DNA of 64,000 nt from Bernardetiaceae bacterium (lineage in GTDB: Bacteria; Bacteroidota; Bacteroidia; Cytophagales; Thermoflexibacteraceae): positions 1 through 64,000 of the forward strand of contig JANWVT010000008.1 in the NCBI GenBank assembly GCA_025056255.1, in the 5' to 3' direction. This document shows, in pieces, positions 51,868-61,446 of the stretch. Each line of letters opens with the position of its first letter. Within the stretch, counting starts at the first letter, position 1. The translations under genes were made by a program, and so were the position numbers. The notes below the pieces were generated by a model. The model was not told where the DNA came from, did not search any database, and worked only from the letters and a program-made list of their open reading frames with translations.

Positions 51868-53472
51868 TCAAGTATTGACTACCAGTTTGGGTGCTCCTGA
51901 AAGAATTTCCTCATTAGCTAACTCGCTAAATTTTTCAAAGTTGTGCATAAACATTTGAGCTAACTGTTGAGCTTTGGCATCGTAAGCATCTTTGTCTGCC
52001 CATGTGTCGCGCGGATTGAGCAAATGAGTGGGCACATGAGGGCAGGAGACAGGTATTGCTACGCCAAATATGCTGTGCGGATACGTAGGCAGTTGCTCGA
52101 GGCTACCGTCCATAGCAGCAGTAATCATGGCTCTGGTATAAGACAATTTCATGCGCGAACCTACTCCATAAGGTCCTCCTGTCCAACCAGTATTCACTAA
52201 CCATACAGTTGTTTGGTTTTCTTCCAGTTTTTTACCGAGTAGCTCAGCATACCGTATAGGGTGCAAGGGCATAAAAGGTGCCCCAAAACAGGTAGAAAAC
52301 ACAGCTGTTGGTTCTGTGATACCATGTTCAGTGCCTGCTACTTTAGCTGTATAGCCCGACAAGAAATGGTACATGGCTTGTGCTTTGTTCAAGCGGGCAA
52401 TAGGCGGTAAGATGCCGTAGGCATCGCAAGTGAGAAAGAAGATGTGGCGGGGCGCTCCTCCTACGGAATGCTCTAAGGCGTTGTTGATGAAGTAGATAGG
52501 ATAAGAAACGCGCGTATTTTCAGTAACACTTGTATTAGAAAAATCTACTGTGCGAGTGCCTTCAAAGAAGCGTGTATTTTCTAACAAAGCACCAAATCGA
52601 ACAGCATGCCAAATGTCAGGCTCATTTTCTTTGCTCAGGTTGATTACCTTGGCATAGCAGCCGCCTTCAAAATTAAAAATGCCTTTTTCAGACCAACCAT
52701 GCTCGTCGTCGCCAATTAAAAAACGGTTGGGGTCGGCAGAAAGAGTGGTTTTTCCAGTACCTGACAAACCAAAAAATACCGCAACATCGCCATTTTTACC
52801 CATATTAGCGCCGCAGTGCATGGGTAAAACGCCGTAATGAACTGGCAACACAAAGTTGAGGATGCTGAAAATGCTTTTTTTGGTTTCACCAGTGTAGCCC
52901 GTACCTCCAATAATGACCATTTTTTTTGAAAAATTCACTACCACAAAGTTTGGATTGCGCGTGCCAAACTTTGCTGGGTCTGCCTGAAAGTCGGGGAATG
53001 CCAGTACGGTAAAGTCTGGTATAAAGTTTTGCAAGTCTTTTTTGGAAGGACGGATGAACATGTTGTAGCAAAATAAGTTGTGCGAAGCCTGTTGCCCAAT
53101 AATGCGAATGCGGAAGCGATATTTTTCATCTGCTCCGGCAAATGCATCTCGCACAAAAAGCTCTTTGCCCTCTGCCCATTGCACCATTGCGGAGAGCAAG
53201 GCATCAAATTGATGAGGATCGAATGGCTGATTGATATCCCCCCACCAGACCTTGTCGGCAGTAACGGCATCTTTTACAATAAAACGGTCTTTAGGCGCAC
53301 GACCAGTAAATTTACCTGTATCGTACATCAGCGCACCGTCATCAGTCAGTTGTCCCTCACCACGGGTTAGTGCCAACTCGACCAGTTCGCCAACGGGCAG
53401 GTTATAGAAAATTTTAGCGGGCTTCAACCCCAAACCTGCCAACCCCTCTGAAACATTTTGTAACTGTTGCAT
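51868..53472 (-). CDS. pckA: Phosphoenolpyruvate carboxykinase (ATP)
   Basis: PckA makes phosphoenolpyruvate and CO2 from oxaloacetate and ATP, the first step of gluconeogenesis. The 534-residue protein has the P-loop FFGLSGTGKTTLSADP, the substrate site FTGRAPKDRFIV, the kinase-2 LIGDDEHGWSEKGIFNFEGG and the adenine-site TWLVNTGWTGGPYGVG, as in the ATP-using class (not the GTP class). Length is normal. It ends the efp-bcp-pnuC-pckA group on the minus strand, 16 bases after pnuC. Confidence 0.96.
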   Translation of the reverse strand: MQQLQNVSEGLAGLGLKPAKIFYNLPVGELVELALTRGEGQLTDDGALMYDTGKFTGRAPKDRFIVKDAVTADKVWWGDINQPFDPHQFDALLSAMVQWAEGKELFVRDAFAGADEKYRFRIRIIGQQASHNLFCYNMFIRPSKKDLQNFIPDFTVLAFPDFQADPAKFGTRNPNFVVVNFSKKMVIIGGTGYTGETKKSIFSILNFVLPVHYGVLPMHCGANMGKNGDVAVFFGLSGTGKTTLSADPNRFLIGDDEHGWSEKGIFNFEGGCYAKVINLSKENEPDIWHAVRFGALLENTRFFEGTRTVDFSNTSVTENTRVSYPIYFINNALEHSVGGAPRHIFFLTCDAYGILPPIARLNKAQAMYHFLSGYTAKVAGTEHGITEPTAVFSTCFGAPFMPLHPIRYAELLGKKLEENQTTVWLVNTGWTGGPYGVGSRMKLSYTRAMITAAMDGSLEQLPTYPHSIFGVAIPVSCPHVPTHLLNPRDTWADKDAYDAKAQQLAQMFMHNFEKFSELANEEILSGAPKLVVNT

Positions 53473-53488
53473 GAGAAAACCCCTTGTT

Positions 53489-54100
53489 TTAGTAATGAGT
53501 ATAAAGTTCTGCTTTCCATTGTTGGTACCCTTTTACAGCCAGCACTAGCAAAATAGCATACACCAGCGCGGTAGCAAAAAGGCTTTTAGCAAAGTAGATT
53601 CCTATGTATAAAATGTTTACAAAAATCCAAAAAAGCCAATTTTCAATTTTTTTTCTGGCAAGCAACCACTGCGCCAATACACTAAACGAGGTAGTAGTGG
53701 CATCCCAATAGGGCAAAGATGCGGATGTGTATCTTACTAAAATTTCACCAAATATAAATGCTGCAATCGAACCAACAATGACATAAGTCACTAATTCGCT
53801 CTGAGTGAGCCGAGTAACAGGTAATTTTTTTTCGTTTCCCTTACCGTACAGCCAATGGTACCATCCGTAAAGGCTCAGCAATAAAAAGTAGATGTTCAAC
53901 AGAAAGTCGCCAAGTAAATACACGTCGTAAAAAACCCAGATGTAGCAGGTAATACTCGCAATACCTACGGGCCAACCCCAAATGCTTTGGCGTGTATTGA
54001 GCCATACACACACTACTGTCAGGATTGCTCCAATTGACTCGATAGGGTTATTGTAAAAATACTCAACAACCGACTGTAAAAATGCAATCATTTTATACAA
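53489..54100 (-). CDS. pnuC: Nicotinamide riboside transporter PnuC
   Basis: PnuC takes up nicotinamide riboside (or a related vitamin) by facilitated diffusion. The 203-residue protein has seven to eight membrane helices. LTVVCVWLNTRQSIWGWPVG (about 26-45) and YGWYHWLYGKG (about 87-97) are typical; the WxxWxxG substrate motif is present in modified form. It is 16 bases upstream of pckA and 11 bases after bcp on the same strand. Specificity (riboside, riboflavin or thiamine) cannot be told from this alone. No kinase partner is next to it. Confidence 0.87.
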   Translation of the reverse strand: MYKMIAFLQSVVEYFYNNPIESIGAILTVVCVWLNTRQSIWGWPVGIASITCYIWVFYDVYLLGDFLLNIYFLLLSLYGWYHWLYGKGNEKKLPVTRLTQSELVTYVIVGSIAAFIFGEILVRYTSASLPYWDATTTSFSVLAQWLLARKKIENWLFWIFVNILYIGIYFAKSLFATALVYAILLVLAVKGYQQWKAELYTHY

Positions 54101-54111
54101 GCGATTGGCTC

Positions 54112-54564
54112 CTAATTGCCATGCAAAGCTTGTAACATAGCGCGCACATGTGCACTGCTTTCTAACATAGCTTCATGCACAGCCACAATGCGGTGTGCTG
54201 CATCCAATAGGTAAGTGAGTCTTTTGGGCATGCCAATAATAGGGATAACGGCGCGGTACAATTTGGCAACTTTGCCGTCGGTATCAGCAAGTAATTCAAA
54301 TGGCAGTTGATAGCGGCTTTTGAACTGTTGGTGTGTAGCAAGGCTGTCGCGGCTGATACCCAGCACAGCTACCTCTAAGTTGCGGAAGGCTTCAAAATGA
54401 TCGCGAAAGCTACAAGCCTCTGCTGTACAAACATTGGTAAAATCTTTGGGATAGAAGTAAAGAATACAGGGCTTGCCTGCCATGTCGCGCCGAAGTTGAA
54501 AGTCCTTGCCAGAGGTGGAAGGAAGTGTGAAGTCAGGAGCTTGGGAGTATAAAGCAAGTGCCAT
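54112..54564 (-). CDS. bcp: Thioredoxin-dependent peroxiredoxin, Bcp/PrxQ type
   Basis: This peroxiredoxin reduces hydroperoxides with thioredoxin. Start is MALALYSQAPDFTLP (54564); ATG 54573 is also possible. The 150-residue protein has YPKDFTNVCTAEACSFRD: peroxidatic Cys in NVCTAEACSF, and the second Cys five residues later acts as resolver in the PrxQ alpha-2 type. Catalytic Thr and a later Arg are present. It lies 11 bases before pnuC and is separated from efp by a terminator hairpin. Confidence 0.9.
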   Translation of the reverse strand: MALALYSQAPDFTLPSTSGKDFQLRRDMAGKPCILYFYPKDFTNVCTAEACSFRDHFEAFRNLEVAVLGISRDSLATHQQFKSRYQLPFELLADTDGKVAKLYRAVIPIIGMPKRLTYLLDAAHRIVAVHEAMLESSAHVRAMLQALHGN

Positions 54565-54577
54565 GTGTGTCATTGGT

Positions 54578-54616
54578 TAGGTAAAACAAAATGCCACAGA
54601 AGTATTCTGCGGCATT
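54578..54616 (-). terminator. Terminator after efp
   Basis: On the minus strand AATGCCGCAGAA (54605-54616) pairs over a three-base loop with TTCTGTGGCATT (54590-54601, one G-T pair), followed by TTGTTTT. It separates efp from the bcp-pnuC-pckA unit. Confidence 0.75.
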
Positions 54617-54632
54617 CCTGCTGTGATTGACT

Positions 54633-55196
54633 TTATTCTTTTACGCGTTCCATGTATTCACGGGTGCGTGTGTCAATTTTAATCTTTTCGCCAATATCAC
54701 AAAACAGGGGTACTTTAATTTGCGCACCAGTTTCTAAGGTGGCAGGTTTCAGTGTTTTGGTGGCGGTATCGCCTTTTACGCCCGGCTCGGTGTAAGTGAT
54801 TTCCAGCACTACTGTATGAGGCAATTGTCCTAAAACAGGCGTGTCGCCGTCAAAACCTACCGTTACAGTGGTGCCTTCTTTTAGAAGATCGATGTTTTCG
54901 CCAAACAGAGCAGCATTTATATAGGGTTGCTCAAAAGTCTCGTTGTCCATGCACACTAAGCTGTCACCATCGCGGTAGAGGTATTGCAGTTCACGATTTT
55001 CCACGCGTACTACCTCAACGGTTTCGTCTGGGCGAAAACGCGTTTCAGCTTTGGCGCCGGTGCGCAAATTGCGCATAGTTGCCTGATAGAAGGCACGCAA
55101 GTTACCCGGTGTGCGATGCTGCCACTCAATAATTTGGCAAATATCACCATTGTATCGGATGAAAGAACCCAATGAAAGATCAGATGCTAATGCCAT
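54633..55196 (-). CDS. efp: Elongation factor P
   Basis: EF-P relieves ribosome stalls at polyproline. The 187-residue protein has the KOW-like domain, the OB domain and the C-terminal domain ending IKIDTRTREYMERVKE. The loop that in E. coli carries the beta-lysylated lysine (KPGKGQAF) reads TPGNLRAF here: Asn32 in place of the lysine, Arg34 two residues later. The known EpmA, hypusine-like and YmfI routes need lysine, and the EarP route uses arginine in a different context, so another or no modification is expected. A -7 box TAATTTTG lies at 55214-55221. Confidence 0.95.
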   Translation of the reverse strand: MALASDLSLGSFIRYNGDICQIIEWQHRTPGNLRAFYQATMRNLRTGAKAETRFRPDETVEVVRVENRELQYLYRDGDSLVCMDNETFEQPYINAALFGENIDLLKEGTTVTVGFDGDTPVLGQLPHTVVLEITYTEPGVKGDTATKTLKPATLETGAQIKVPLFCDIGEKIKIDTRTREYMERVKE

Positions 55197-55213
55197 AATT
55201 GCTTATTTTGGCG

Positions 55214-55221
55214 CAAAATTA
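55214..55221 (-). promoter_or_regulatory. -7 promoter box of efp
   Basis: Minus-strand TAATTTTG lies 17 bases before the efp start. The region between it and the LRR gene on the other strand is about 95 bases long, so the two genes have a shared divergent promoter region. Confidence 0.45.
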
Positions 55222-55316
55222 GCCAAAATATGATTGTGCGAACTTGTTATGCAAAATTTAATTTCAAAACAGACGTTATATTACTTGCAATTGGTTAGCT
55301 AAATATCTTGTTCCAG

Positions 55317-56768
55317 ATGCACTTTCTTTTATTAATGCTGCGGTGTGTGTGTTATACCGCGTTTGTTGTATTGGTTGGTAGCCGTAGTTTGTCGGGACAT
55401 GACAGACGGGCTACCAACGCACTCGCCACTCAACACACTATCACTAAGCCTTTGCCTCTGTTGGACTCTGCCAGTTTAGCAAAAATAAAACCCTACACTT
55501 CTTTGGAAGCTGCACTGAAGGAGCCTTTTAAGGTTGTTCGCCTTCACCTTACGTACCACATGGATGACTTCTGGGACCAGATAACTTCCGATACAGTACA
55601 AACTTTACCGGAGGCTATCAGCCAAATGTTGAACCTGCAAGAGCTGGTAATTGAAAATTATAATTTGCGCACCTTGCCTGCCTACATCGGAAAATTCCGT
55701 AGCTTACAATTTGTTCGCATTCAGAAAAGTAATTTGTTGATGCTACCCCGCGAAATAGGGATGTTGCGCAACTTGAAAGTGTTGGAACTGCAAGAAAACA
55801 TGCTGGAAACACTGCCAGAGTCTATTTCGCTGCTTTCTAAACTACACACACTGAACTTGAGTGGCAACCGATTTTCACAATTTCCTAAACAAGTTTATGC
55901 GCTTAGTGGACTTAAAAAACTCATCCTCAGTGGCAATGAAATCATTAATTGGTCAATTCCAGCAAATGAAACAACAGCGCTACTCGAACAAATTGACTTA
56001 TCGGAAAATCAATTGACAATTTTACCCAAAAACCTAACCTCGCTTCCTAAGTTAGCATACATTAACATACAAAACAATCGGATTAAAAATATCCCTCTTG
56101 GTTTTGCAAAAGCCGTACAGATACGCTATTTAGACCTGTCAATCAATTCATTAGAAAACCTACCTGCCGATTTTGCACAGTTAAAACAATTAGAAAGCTT
56201 AGACCTGTCGCATAATTATTTCACTACCATACCTGAGGTGTTGGCACAGCTGCCTTTGCTGCGTAGTTTAGATATGTCGCATAATTTGCTGTGGGTAATT
56301 CCACCGATAATTGGCAAGCTCAAATCGCTACAACAACTAACGCTCAGTGCTAATAAAATTAGCACATTACCCCCCGAAATAAGCGAGTTGACGGCGCTCG
56401 ATGAGTTGGTATTATGGAAAAATGAAATCAGCCGATTGCCCAAAGAACTCTTCGAACTTCCACAATTGAAAAGTTTAGACCTTAACTCTAATAAAATTAC
56501 ACATCTACCTCCCGAAATAGCTAAATTAGAACGCTTGCAAGTATTAATATTGTGGGGAAATAACCTAACTAAGTTGCCCGAAAGTATCTGCCAACTTAGC
56601 AACCTAATAGCTATTGATTTGATGAACAATGAGTTAAGTACTTTGCCCATGTGTATGGCACAAATCAAATCGCTTAAACTACTTGATTTGGGAAGCAACC
56701 GCTTTTCAGATGAGGAAAAACAACACTTGTATCGGGCTTTTCCAACAGTGCAAATTTCGTTAGACTAA
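55317..56768 (+). CDS. Leucine-rich repeat protein with signal peptide
   Basis: Start at ATG 55317 (a TTG three codons earlier is less likely) gives 483 residues. A signal peptide of about 25 residues is followed by about 15 leucine-rich repeats of 23 residues, from about residue 95 to the end. Their pattern is L-x-x-L-x-L-x-x-N-x-[IL]-x-x-[IL]-P, for example LKSLDLNSNKITHLPPEI. This is the plant/bacterial type also seen in Shoc2-like proteins. A protein- or carbohydrate-binding role outside the cytoplasm is likely; a partner is not known. rpiB follows after six bases. Confidence 0.85.
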   Translation: MHFLLLMLRCVCYTAFVVLVGSRSLSGHDRRATNALATQHTITKPLPLLDSASLAKIKPYTSLEAALKEPFKVVRLHLTYHMDDFWDQITSDTVQTLPEAISQMLNLQELVIENYNLRTLPAYIGKFRSLQFVRIQKSNLLMLPREIGMLRNLKVLELQENMLETLPESISLLSKLHTLNLSGNRFSQFPKQVYALSGLKKLILSGNEIINWSIPANETTALLEQIDLSENQLTILPKNLTSLPKLAYINIQNNRIKNIPLGFAKAVQIRYLDLSINSLENLPADFAQLKQLESLDLSHNYFTTIPEVLAQLPLLRSLDMSHNLLWVIPPIIGKLKSLQQLTLSANKISTLPPEISELTALDELVLWKNEISRLPKELFELPQLKSLDLNSNKITHLPPEIAKLERLQVLILWGNNLTKLPESICQLSNLIAIDLMNNELSTLPMCMAQIKSLKLLDLGSNRFSDEEKQHLYRAFPTVQISLD

Positions 56769-56774
56769 CTTGAC

Positions 56775-57212
56775 ATGACTCATAAAAAAATTGTAATTGG
56801 AGCAGACCATGCTGGGTTCCATTATAAGTCTGTTATTGTCGAGCACTTGCAATCGCTTGGCTATGAGGTAATAGACAAGGGTACTTTTTCTGAGCAATCT
56901 GTGGACTACCCAGACTTTGCCCATCCGGTTGCCGAAGCAGTAGAAAAAGGCGAAGCAGACCAAGGTATTCTTATTTGCGGCAGCGGTAATGGTGTTGCTA
57001 TGACTGCAAACAAACACCCAAATATTCGGGCAGCACTTTGTTGGACTGAAGAAATAGCAGCACTTGCTCGCCAACACAACAATGCTAATATTATTAGCCT
57101 ACCTGCACGTTTTGTAAGTGTAGAGCAAGCTGTGCACATGGTAGATATTTTCCTGAATACGCCTTTTGAAGGAGGTAGGCATCAGAATCGAGTTAATAAA
57201 ATCAGTTGCTAA
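56775..57212 (+). CDS. rpiB: Ribose-5-phosphate isomerase B
   Basis: RpiB interconverts ribulose 5-phosphate and ribose 5-phosphate in the pentose phosphate pathway. The 145-residue protein has GADHAGF (D11-H12), the phosphate and base-catalyst site ILICGSGNGVAMTANK (Cys68), and HNNANIISLPARF with the later catalytic region. Length is normal. The start is six bases after the LRR gene. The ugd gene begins eight bases after its stop, so all three may share one mRNA. Confidence 0.94.
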   Translation: MTHKKIVIGADHAGFHYKSVIVEHLQSLGYEVIDKGTFSEQSVDYPDFAHPVAEAVEKGEADQGILICGSGNGVAMTANKHPNIRAALCWTEEIAALARQHNNANIISLPARFVSVEQAVHMVDIFLNTPFEGGRHQNRVNKISC

Positions 57213-57219
57213 ATTGATT

Positions 57220-58533
57220 ATGAGGATTGCAGTTATTGGAACAGGCTACGTAGGTCTTGTATCTGGCACATGCTTTGCTGAAACGGGTAATCATGTTATC
57301 TGTGTAGACAATAATGTAGAAAAAATAAACAAGCTCCTACAAGGAGAACTACCTATATATGAACCCGGGCTGGAGCTACTCTTCGAACGGAACACTCGCC
57401 AAGGTAGGTTAAAGTTTACTACCGACTTAGAATCGGCAGTGAAACAATCACAAATCATTTTTTTGGCGCTACCTACGCCTCCTGGTGAAGATGGTTCTGC
57501 CGACCTCTCCTATGTGTTAGGTGTTGCCGACCAGTTGGGTAAACTTATAAACGAGTATAAAATTATTGTAGACAAAAGTACTGTGCCGGTGGGTACTGCT
57601 GAAAAGGTTCGCGCTGCCGTGGCTGCACATGCGCGCGAACCTTTCGACGTAGTGGCAAATCCCGAATTTTTGCGCGAAGGAGTAGCAGTTGAAGATTTTC
57701 TCAAACCTGACCGCGTGGTAATAGGCACTTCCTCGCCGCGTGCCCGTCAAATCATGCAACAGCTCTACGAACCCTACGTAAGGCAAGGCAATCCAATTAT
57801 CTTTATGGATGAACGCTCGGCTGAGATGACCAAATACGCTGCCAATGCTTATTTGGCTATGCGCATCAGTTTTATGAACGAAATTGCAAACTTGTGCGAG
57901 CTGGTAGGGGCAGACGTGGACAATGTGCGCAAGGGTATGGGGAGCGACAAACGAATTGGTCCGCGCTTTTTGTTCCCGGGCGTGGGGTATGGTGGTAGTT
58001 GCTTTCCCAAAGATGTGCAAGCGCTTAGCCTTACTGCCAAACAATACCAATATAACTTCCGAATTCTAGACGCTGTGATGGCGGTCAATCATAAACAGCG
58101 ACACATCTTAGCTGAAAAAATAACCGATTTTTACGGCAAGAACCTCAAAGGCAAAAAAATAGCTGTTTGGGGACTTTCTTTCAAACCTAATACCGACGAC
58201 GTCCGAGAAGCACCTGCCCTGTACATTATAGAAGACTTACTCGCACAAGGAGCACACATTACTGCTTTCGATCCAGAAGCAATGCACAATGCTCGGCAAA
58301 TACTTGGAGACCGCATTAGCTATGCGCCCGACCCCTATCAAGCTTTGCAACAGGCAGATGCATTAGCCATTATTACTGAATGGAGCGAGTTTCGCACACC
58401 CGACTGGGAACGAATGGAAACGCTAATGGCGGCAAAAGTAATTTTTGACGGACGCAACCTTTATAACTTAGAAGCCATGCAACAAGCAGGTTGGTATTAT
58501 GCCAGTATCGGGCGGCGTACGATAACTCCCTAA
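57220..58533 (+). CDS. ugd: UDP-glucose 6-dehydrogenase
   Basis: Ugd oxidises UDP-glucose twice with NAD to UDP-glucuronate for surface glycans. Start is MRIAVIGTGYVGLVSG, the true N-terminus of the family; the frame extends 18 codons upstream inside rpiB without similarity. The 437-residue protein has the NAD fold (GTGYVG), VDKSTVPVGT, ANPEFLREGVAVEDF, the catalytic Cys261 in GVGYGGSCFPKD, and the C-terminal UDP domain (GLSFKPNTDDVREAP). Length is normal. Confidence 0.95.
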   Translation: MRIAVIGTGYVGLVSGTCFAETGNHVICVDNNVEKINKLLQGELPIYEPGLELLFERNTRQGRLKFTTDLESAVKQSQIIFLALPTPPGEDGSADLSYVLGVADQLGKLINEYKIIVDKSTVPVGTAEKVRAAVAAHAREPFDVVANPEFLREGVAVEDFLKPDRVVIGTSSPRARQIMQQLYEPYVRQGNPIIFMDERSAEMTKYAANAYLAMRISFMNEIANLCELVGADVDNVRKGMGSDKRIGPRFLFPGVGYGGSCFPKDVQALSLTAKQYQYNFRILDAVMAVNHKQRHILAEKITDFYGKNLKGKKIAVWGLSFKPNTDDVREAPALYIIEDLLAQGAHITAFDPEAMHNARQILGDRISYAPDPYQALQQADALAIITEWSEFRTPDWERMETLMAAKVIFDGRNLYNLEAMQQAGWYYASIGRRTITP

Positions 58534-58852
58534 GCTAAACGGTTGACAAGCGCTTCTACACTATTGGCTGAGGATAACTCTCTGCTTAGCTACAAAATTG
58601 GGAGGTTGCCAAAACCTCCCAATATATCTCAATATTTGGCAGATAAAACGGCATTAAACTATTTAATGACAAAATAGCAGCTGGCTTTGACTTGCCACAG
58701 AAAAGATATTTGTTTTTTGGTTAATTTAAATTGCAATTTTCCAAATAAACACAAAGAATGGGAAGACTAACCGGGTGTGTATTGTCTGGCAGACAACATG
58801 ACAAATAGCCCCTAAGGTTGGAGGAAGGTTTTGGGTTGCTTTCTAAGTGCAG
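58534..58852. other. Convergent intergenic region
   Basis: 319 bases between ugd (plus) and prfA (minus). It contains one clear hairpin (58598-58622). The rest, AT-rich, shows no gene or repeat that I can support. Confidence 0.5.
58598..58622 (+). terminator. Hairpin terminator after ugd
   Basis: TTGGGAGGTT (58598-58607) pairs perfectly with AACCTCCCAA (58613-58622) over GCCAA. TATATCTC follows rather than a clean T-run. It may serve both convergent genes. Confidence 0.6.
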
Positions 58853-59926
58853 CTATGCTCCCGTACCTTCTTTCAATCTTTCTGCATTGTCAGCAATGCG
58901 CAATTGTTCTATAAACTCCCCAATGTTGCCGTCCATTACCGAAGGCAGGTTATAAACTGTGAGCCCAATGCGGTGGTCGGTAACGCGGCTCTGTGGATAG
59001 TTGTAGGTGCGGATTTTGTCGGAGCGGTCGCCGCTGCCCACCATTGAGCGGCGTTGCGAGTCAATTGCCTCGTGCTGTTTTTGCAGTTCCATTTCATACA
59101 AGCGCGAGCGCAATACTTTGAGAGCTTTTTCAAAGTTTTTAATTTGAGATTTCTCGTCTTGGCAGGAAACCACCAGTCCGGTAGGAATGTGTGTGAGGCG
59201 CACAGCAGAGTAGGTGGTATTTACTGACTGTCCACCCGGTCCTGAGGAGCAGAAAGTATCTTTGCGAATGTCGTTCATGTTCAGTTCTACTTCCACTTCT
59301 TCGGCTTCGGGCAGCACTGCCACACTGGCAGCCGAAGTGTGAATACGTCCTTGTGTTTCGGTTGCTGGTACGCGTTGCACGCGATGCACACCCGACTCGT
59401 ATTTTAGCATTCCGTACACATCTTCGCCTGAAATGCTGCAAATAATTTCTTTATAGCCGCCTACTGCTCCTTCGGTATAGTCAATTATTTCTACTTTCCA
59501 ACCTTGTTGTTCAGCAAAACGCTGATACATGCGCATCAAATCGCCAGCAAAGAGCGAAGCCTCATCGCCGCCTGTTCCGGCGCGAATTTCCAAAATAACA
59601 TTTCTGCTGTCGTTGGGGTCTTTGGGAATAAGTAACTGCTTGATTTCCTCTTCCAGTATATCCTTTTTGGGCTGCAGTTCATCTAGTTCTGCTTTTGCCA
59701 TTTCGCGGAAATCGGGGTCTTTTTCGGTGCGCAGCACCTCGCGGGCACTTTCTATGTTAGATAGCAACTGCTCATATTCTTCGTATTTACGAACAATTTT
59801 TTCTAATTCTTTATATTCTTTGTTCAACTTGGCATACGATTTCATATCAGCCATGCTCTCAGGCTGTATAATCAGCTGAGATACTTCCTCAAAACGCCTT
59901 TTAATTTCTTTTAATTTTTCTATCAT
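58853..59926 (-). CDS. prfA: Peptide chain release factor 1
   Basis: RF1 ends translation at UAA and UAG. Start is [15 protein letters not shown] (59926), since the first 37 codons of the longer frame have no similarity and a promoter box lies in them. The 357-residue protein has the GGQ motif in [11 protein letters not shown], the release-specific PAT in [14 protein letters not shown] (RF1, not the SPF of RF2), and the tail [14 protein letters not shown]. prmC, often adjacent, is not here. Confidence 0.95.
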   Translation of the reverse strand: MIEKLKEIKRRFEEVSQLIIQPESMADMKSYAKLNKEYKELEKIVRKYEEYEQLLSNIESAREVLRTEKDPDFREMAKAELDELQPKKDILEEEIKQLLIPKDPNDSRNVILEIRAGTGGDEASLFAGDLMRMYQRFAEQQGWKVEIIDYTEGAVGGYKEIICSISGEDVYGMLKYESGVHRVQRVPATETQGRIHTSAASVAVLPEAEEVEVELNMNDIRKDTFCSSGPGGQSVNTTYSAVRLTHIPTGLVVSCQDEKSQIKNFEKALKVLRSRLYEMELQKQHEAIDSQRRSMVGSGDRSDKIRTYNYPQSRVTDHRIGLTVYNLPSVMDGNIGEFIEQLRIADNAERLKEGTGA

Positions 59927-59958
59927 GGGAAAAGGAGCGCAAATAGCATTAGCGGGCG

Positions 59959-59966
59959 CAAAGATA
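59959..59966 (-). promoter_or_regulatory. -7 promoter box of prfA
   Basis: Minus-strand TATCTTTG lies 32 bases upstream of the prfA ATG at 59926. It supports the chosen start. No TTTG is at the ideal spacing. Confidence 0.5.
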
Positions 59967-60066
59967 CGCAAAAACTTGGCTTGGATAGCTTTCCATAGCC
60001 TCGTATTAGAAACTTGTATGTTATAAAAGATGCACAAAATGTGTAATTTAACTTAGCTTTTCGCTT

Positions 60067-61392
60067 ATGCATATGAAGTCGGTTTGGAATAAACTGCAAC
60101 ACGCGCCGCGTTTTAAAGAGGAAATCCAAATGTGGGTAGCTGAGGGCATTATTACAGATGTGCAGGCACAGGAGCTTATTCGTCGCTATGGGTTAGATGC
60201 ACCCCCAGCTTGGTACAGGCAGTCAGGATGGTTGTTGCGCGGGCTTGGCTTGCTAATAGTGGCTGCTGGTATCTTATTACTCATCGCTGAAAATTGGCAA
60301 CATGTACCTCTTGCTGTACAAATGATGATAGGTTTGTTACCTCTTGTTTTAAGCTATGCAGTTGCATGGCGAGAGTATTCAATGGGTAGGGTGCAACAGG
60401 CAGAATTAGCAATGTTATTTGCAACCTTGCTTGTAGGGGTGAATATTTGGTTACAAGCACAAATTTTTCATATTGCAGCGTATTACCCTGATGGCATTTT
60501 ATGGTGGATTATTAGTGCTTTACCCATTATTGTTTGGTTTCAGAATAAAATTTTGCATTTTTTGTTTACTTTTTTAGCAACTATTTGGTTAGGTATCCAG
60601 TTCGAATATGAGCAATTTTCTTGGTGGGCATTTGTGGTAGTAGGCGTGTTGTGTTACATAGAGCATGTGAAACCTAATACATGGACACTTGTCGCCTGTG
60701 TAGCTTTGAGTTTGTGGTTTTTAATAGGATTAATGATTTACGAGGCTCGCCATTTTGAACATGCCAGCATGAGCCACTCCGCTGTTGTAGTAATGTTTGC
60801 CAGTTGCTTTGCAATGCTTTTTTTACTGCTGTTTCAACTAATCAAGTCGCGGTACAGCGAACATACAGCATTACTTTTTGAAGGAATAACCACCCTTTTC
60901 ATGGCTTGGCTATTCTACATATTCACCTTTAAAGCTCCGCTTGCAGACTTAATGCGCTCATCAGTGTTGCAATCGCCACCTATTACAGTTTGGGCTATGT
61001 TGGTGATGGTGCTGTTAATGATTAGTTCTGCTATAAAGCGAAATAAGGGATTGCTACCCTATGTAGCTGCCTACTTGCTCATTGTCTTAGTTTGTTTATT
61101 GCCTTATTTGTCAGGTAAGCATGAAAACAATAGCCTTTACATCTACGAATTGTTAATGAACACCGGATTCGTACTGTTTGCTATAACAATTATTATTATC
61201 GCCATAGTAATTACTAAGCGCAAGGGCGCCTTTATCTCAGGTGTTTTCTTTCTAATGACTTGGATATTGGGGCGATATGTAGTCTTAGTAGAAGATTATT
61301 TAACAACAGCTATTTTATTTATCTTATTCGGTGGAGGTATTTACTACCTGAGTTCGTGGTGGGACAAGCGGCTGGGTTCAGCTCACCGCTAA
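60067..61392 (+). CDS. DUF2157 family membrane protein
   Basis: The 441-residue protein has a soluble N-terminal domain of about 60 residues (WVAEGIITDVQAQELIRRYG is the DUF2157 signature) and then about twelve closely packed membrane helices. RQSGWLLRGLGLLIVAAGIL and LIAENWQHVP at the first helix are typical. The family is widespread in Bacteria, function unknown. It stands alone between prfA (divergent) and an Rpn-type gene. The second codon pair allows start at ATG 60067 or 60073. Confidence 0.83.
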   Translation: MHMKSVWNKLQHAPRFKEEIQMWVAEGIITDVQAQELIRRYGLDAPPAWYRQSGWLLRGLGLLIVAAGILLLIAENWQHVPLAVQMMIGLLPLVLSYAVAWREYSMGRVQQAELAMLFATLLVGVNIWLQAQIFHIAAYYPDGILWWIISALPIIVWFQNKILHFLFTFLATIWLGIQFEYEQFSWWAFVVVGVLCYIEHVKPNTWTLVACVALSLWFLIGLMIYEARHFEHASMSHSAVVVMFASCFAMLFLLLFQLIKSRYSEHTALLFEGITTLFMAWLFYIFTFKAPLADLMRSSVLQSPPITVWAMLVMVLLMISSAIKRNKGLLPYVAAYLLIVLVCLLPYLSGKHENNSLYIYELLMNTGFVLFAITIIIIAIVITKRKGAFISGVFFLMTWILGRYVVLVEDYLTTAILFILFGGGIYYLSSWWDKRLGSAHR

Positions 61393-61414
61393 ATCCAAAA
61401 TGCAGACTTATGCG

Positions 61415-61422
61415 TAATTTTG
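61415..61422 (+). promoter_or_regulatory. -7 box before the Rpn-type gene
   Basis: TAATTTTG lies 24 bases upstream of the ATG at 61447. The preceding bases TTATGCG are identical to those before the lptC -7 box at 11137. Confidence 0.4.
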
Positions 61423-61446
61423 TGTAAATCAAACCTGATTTAATCG

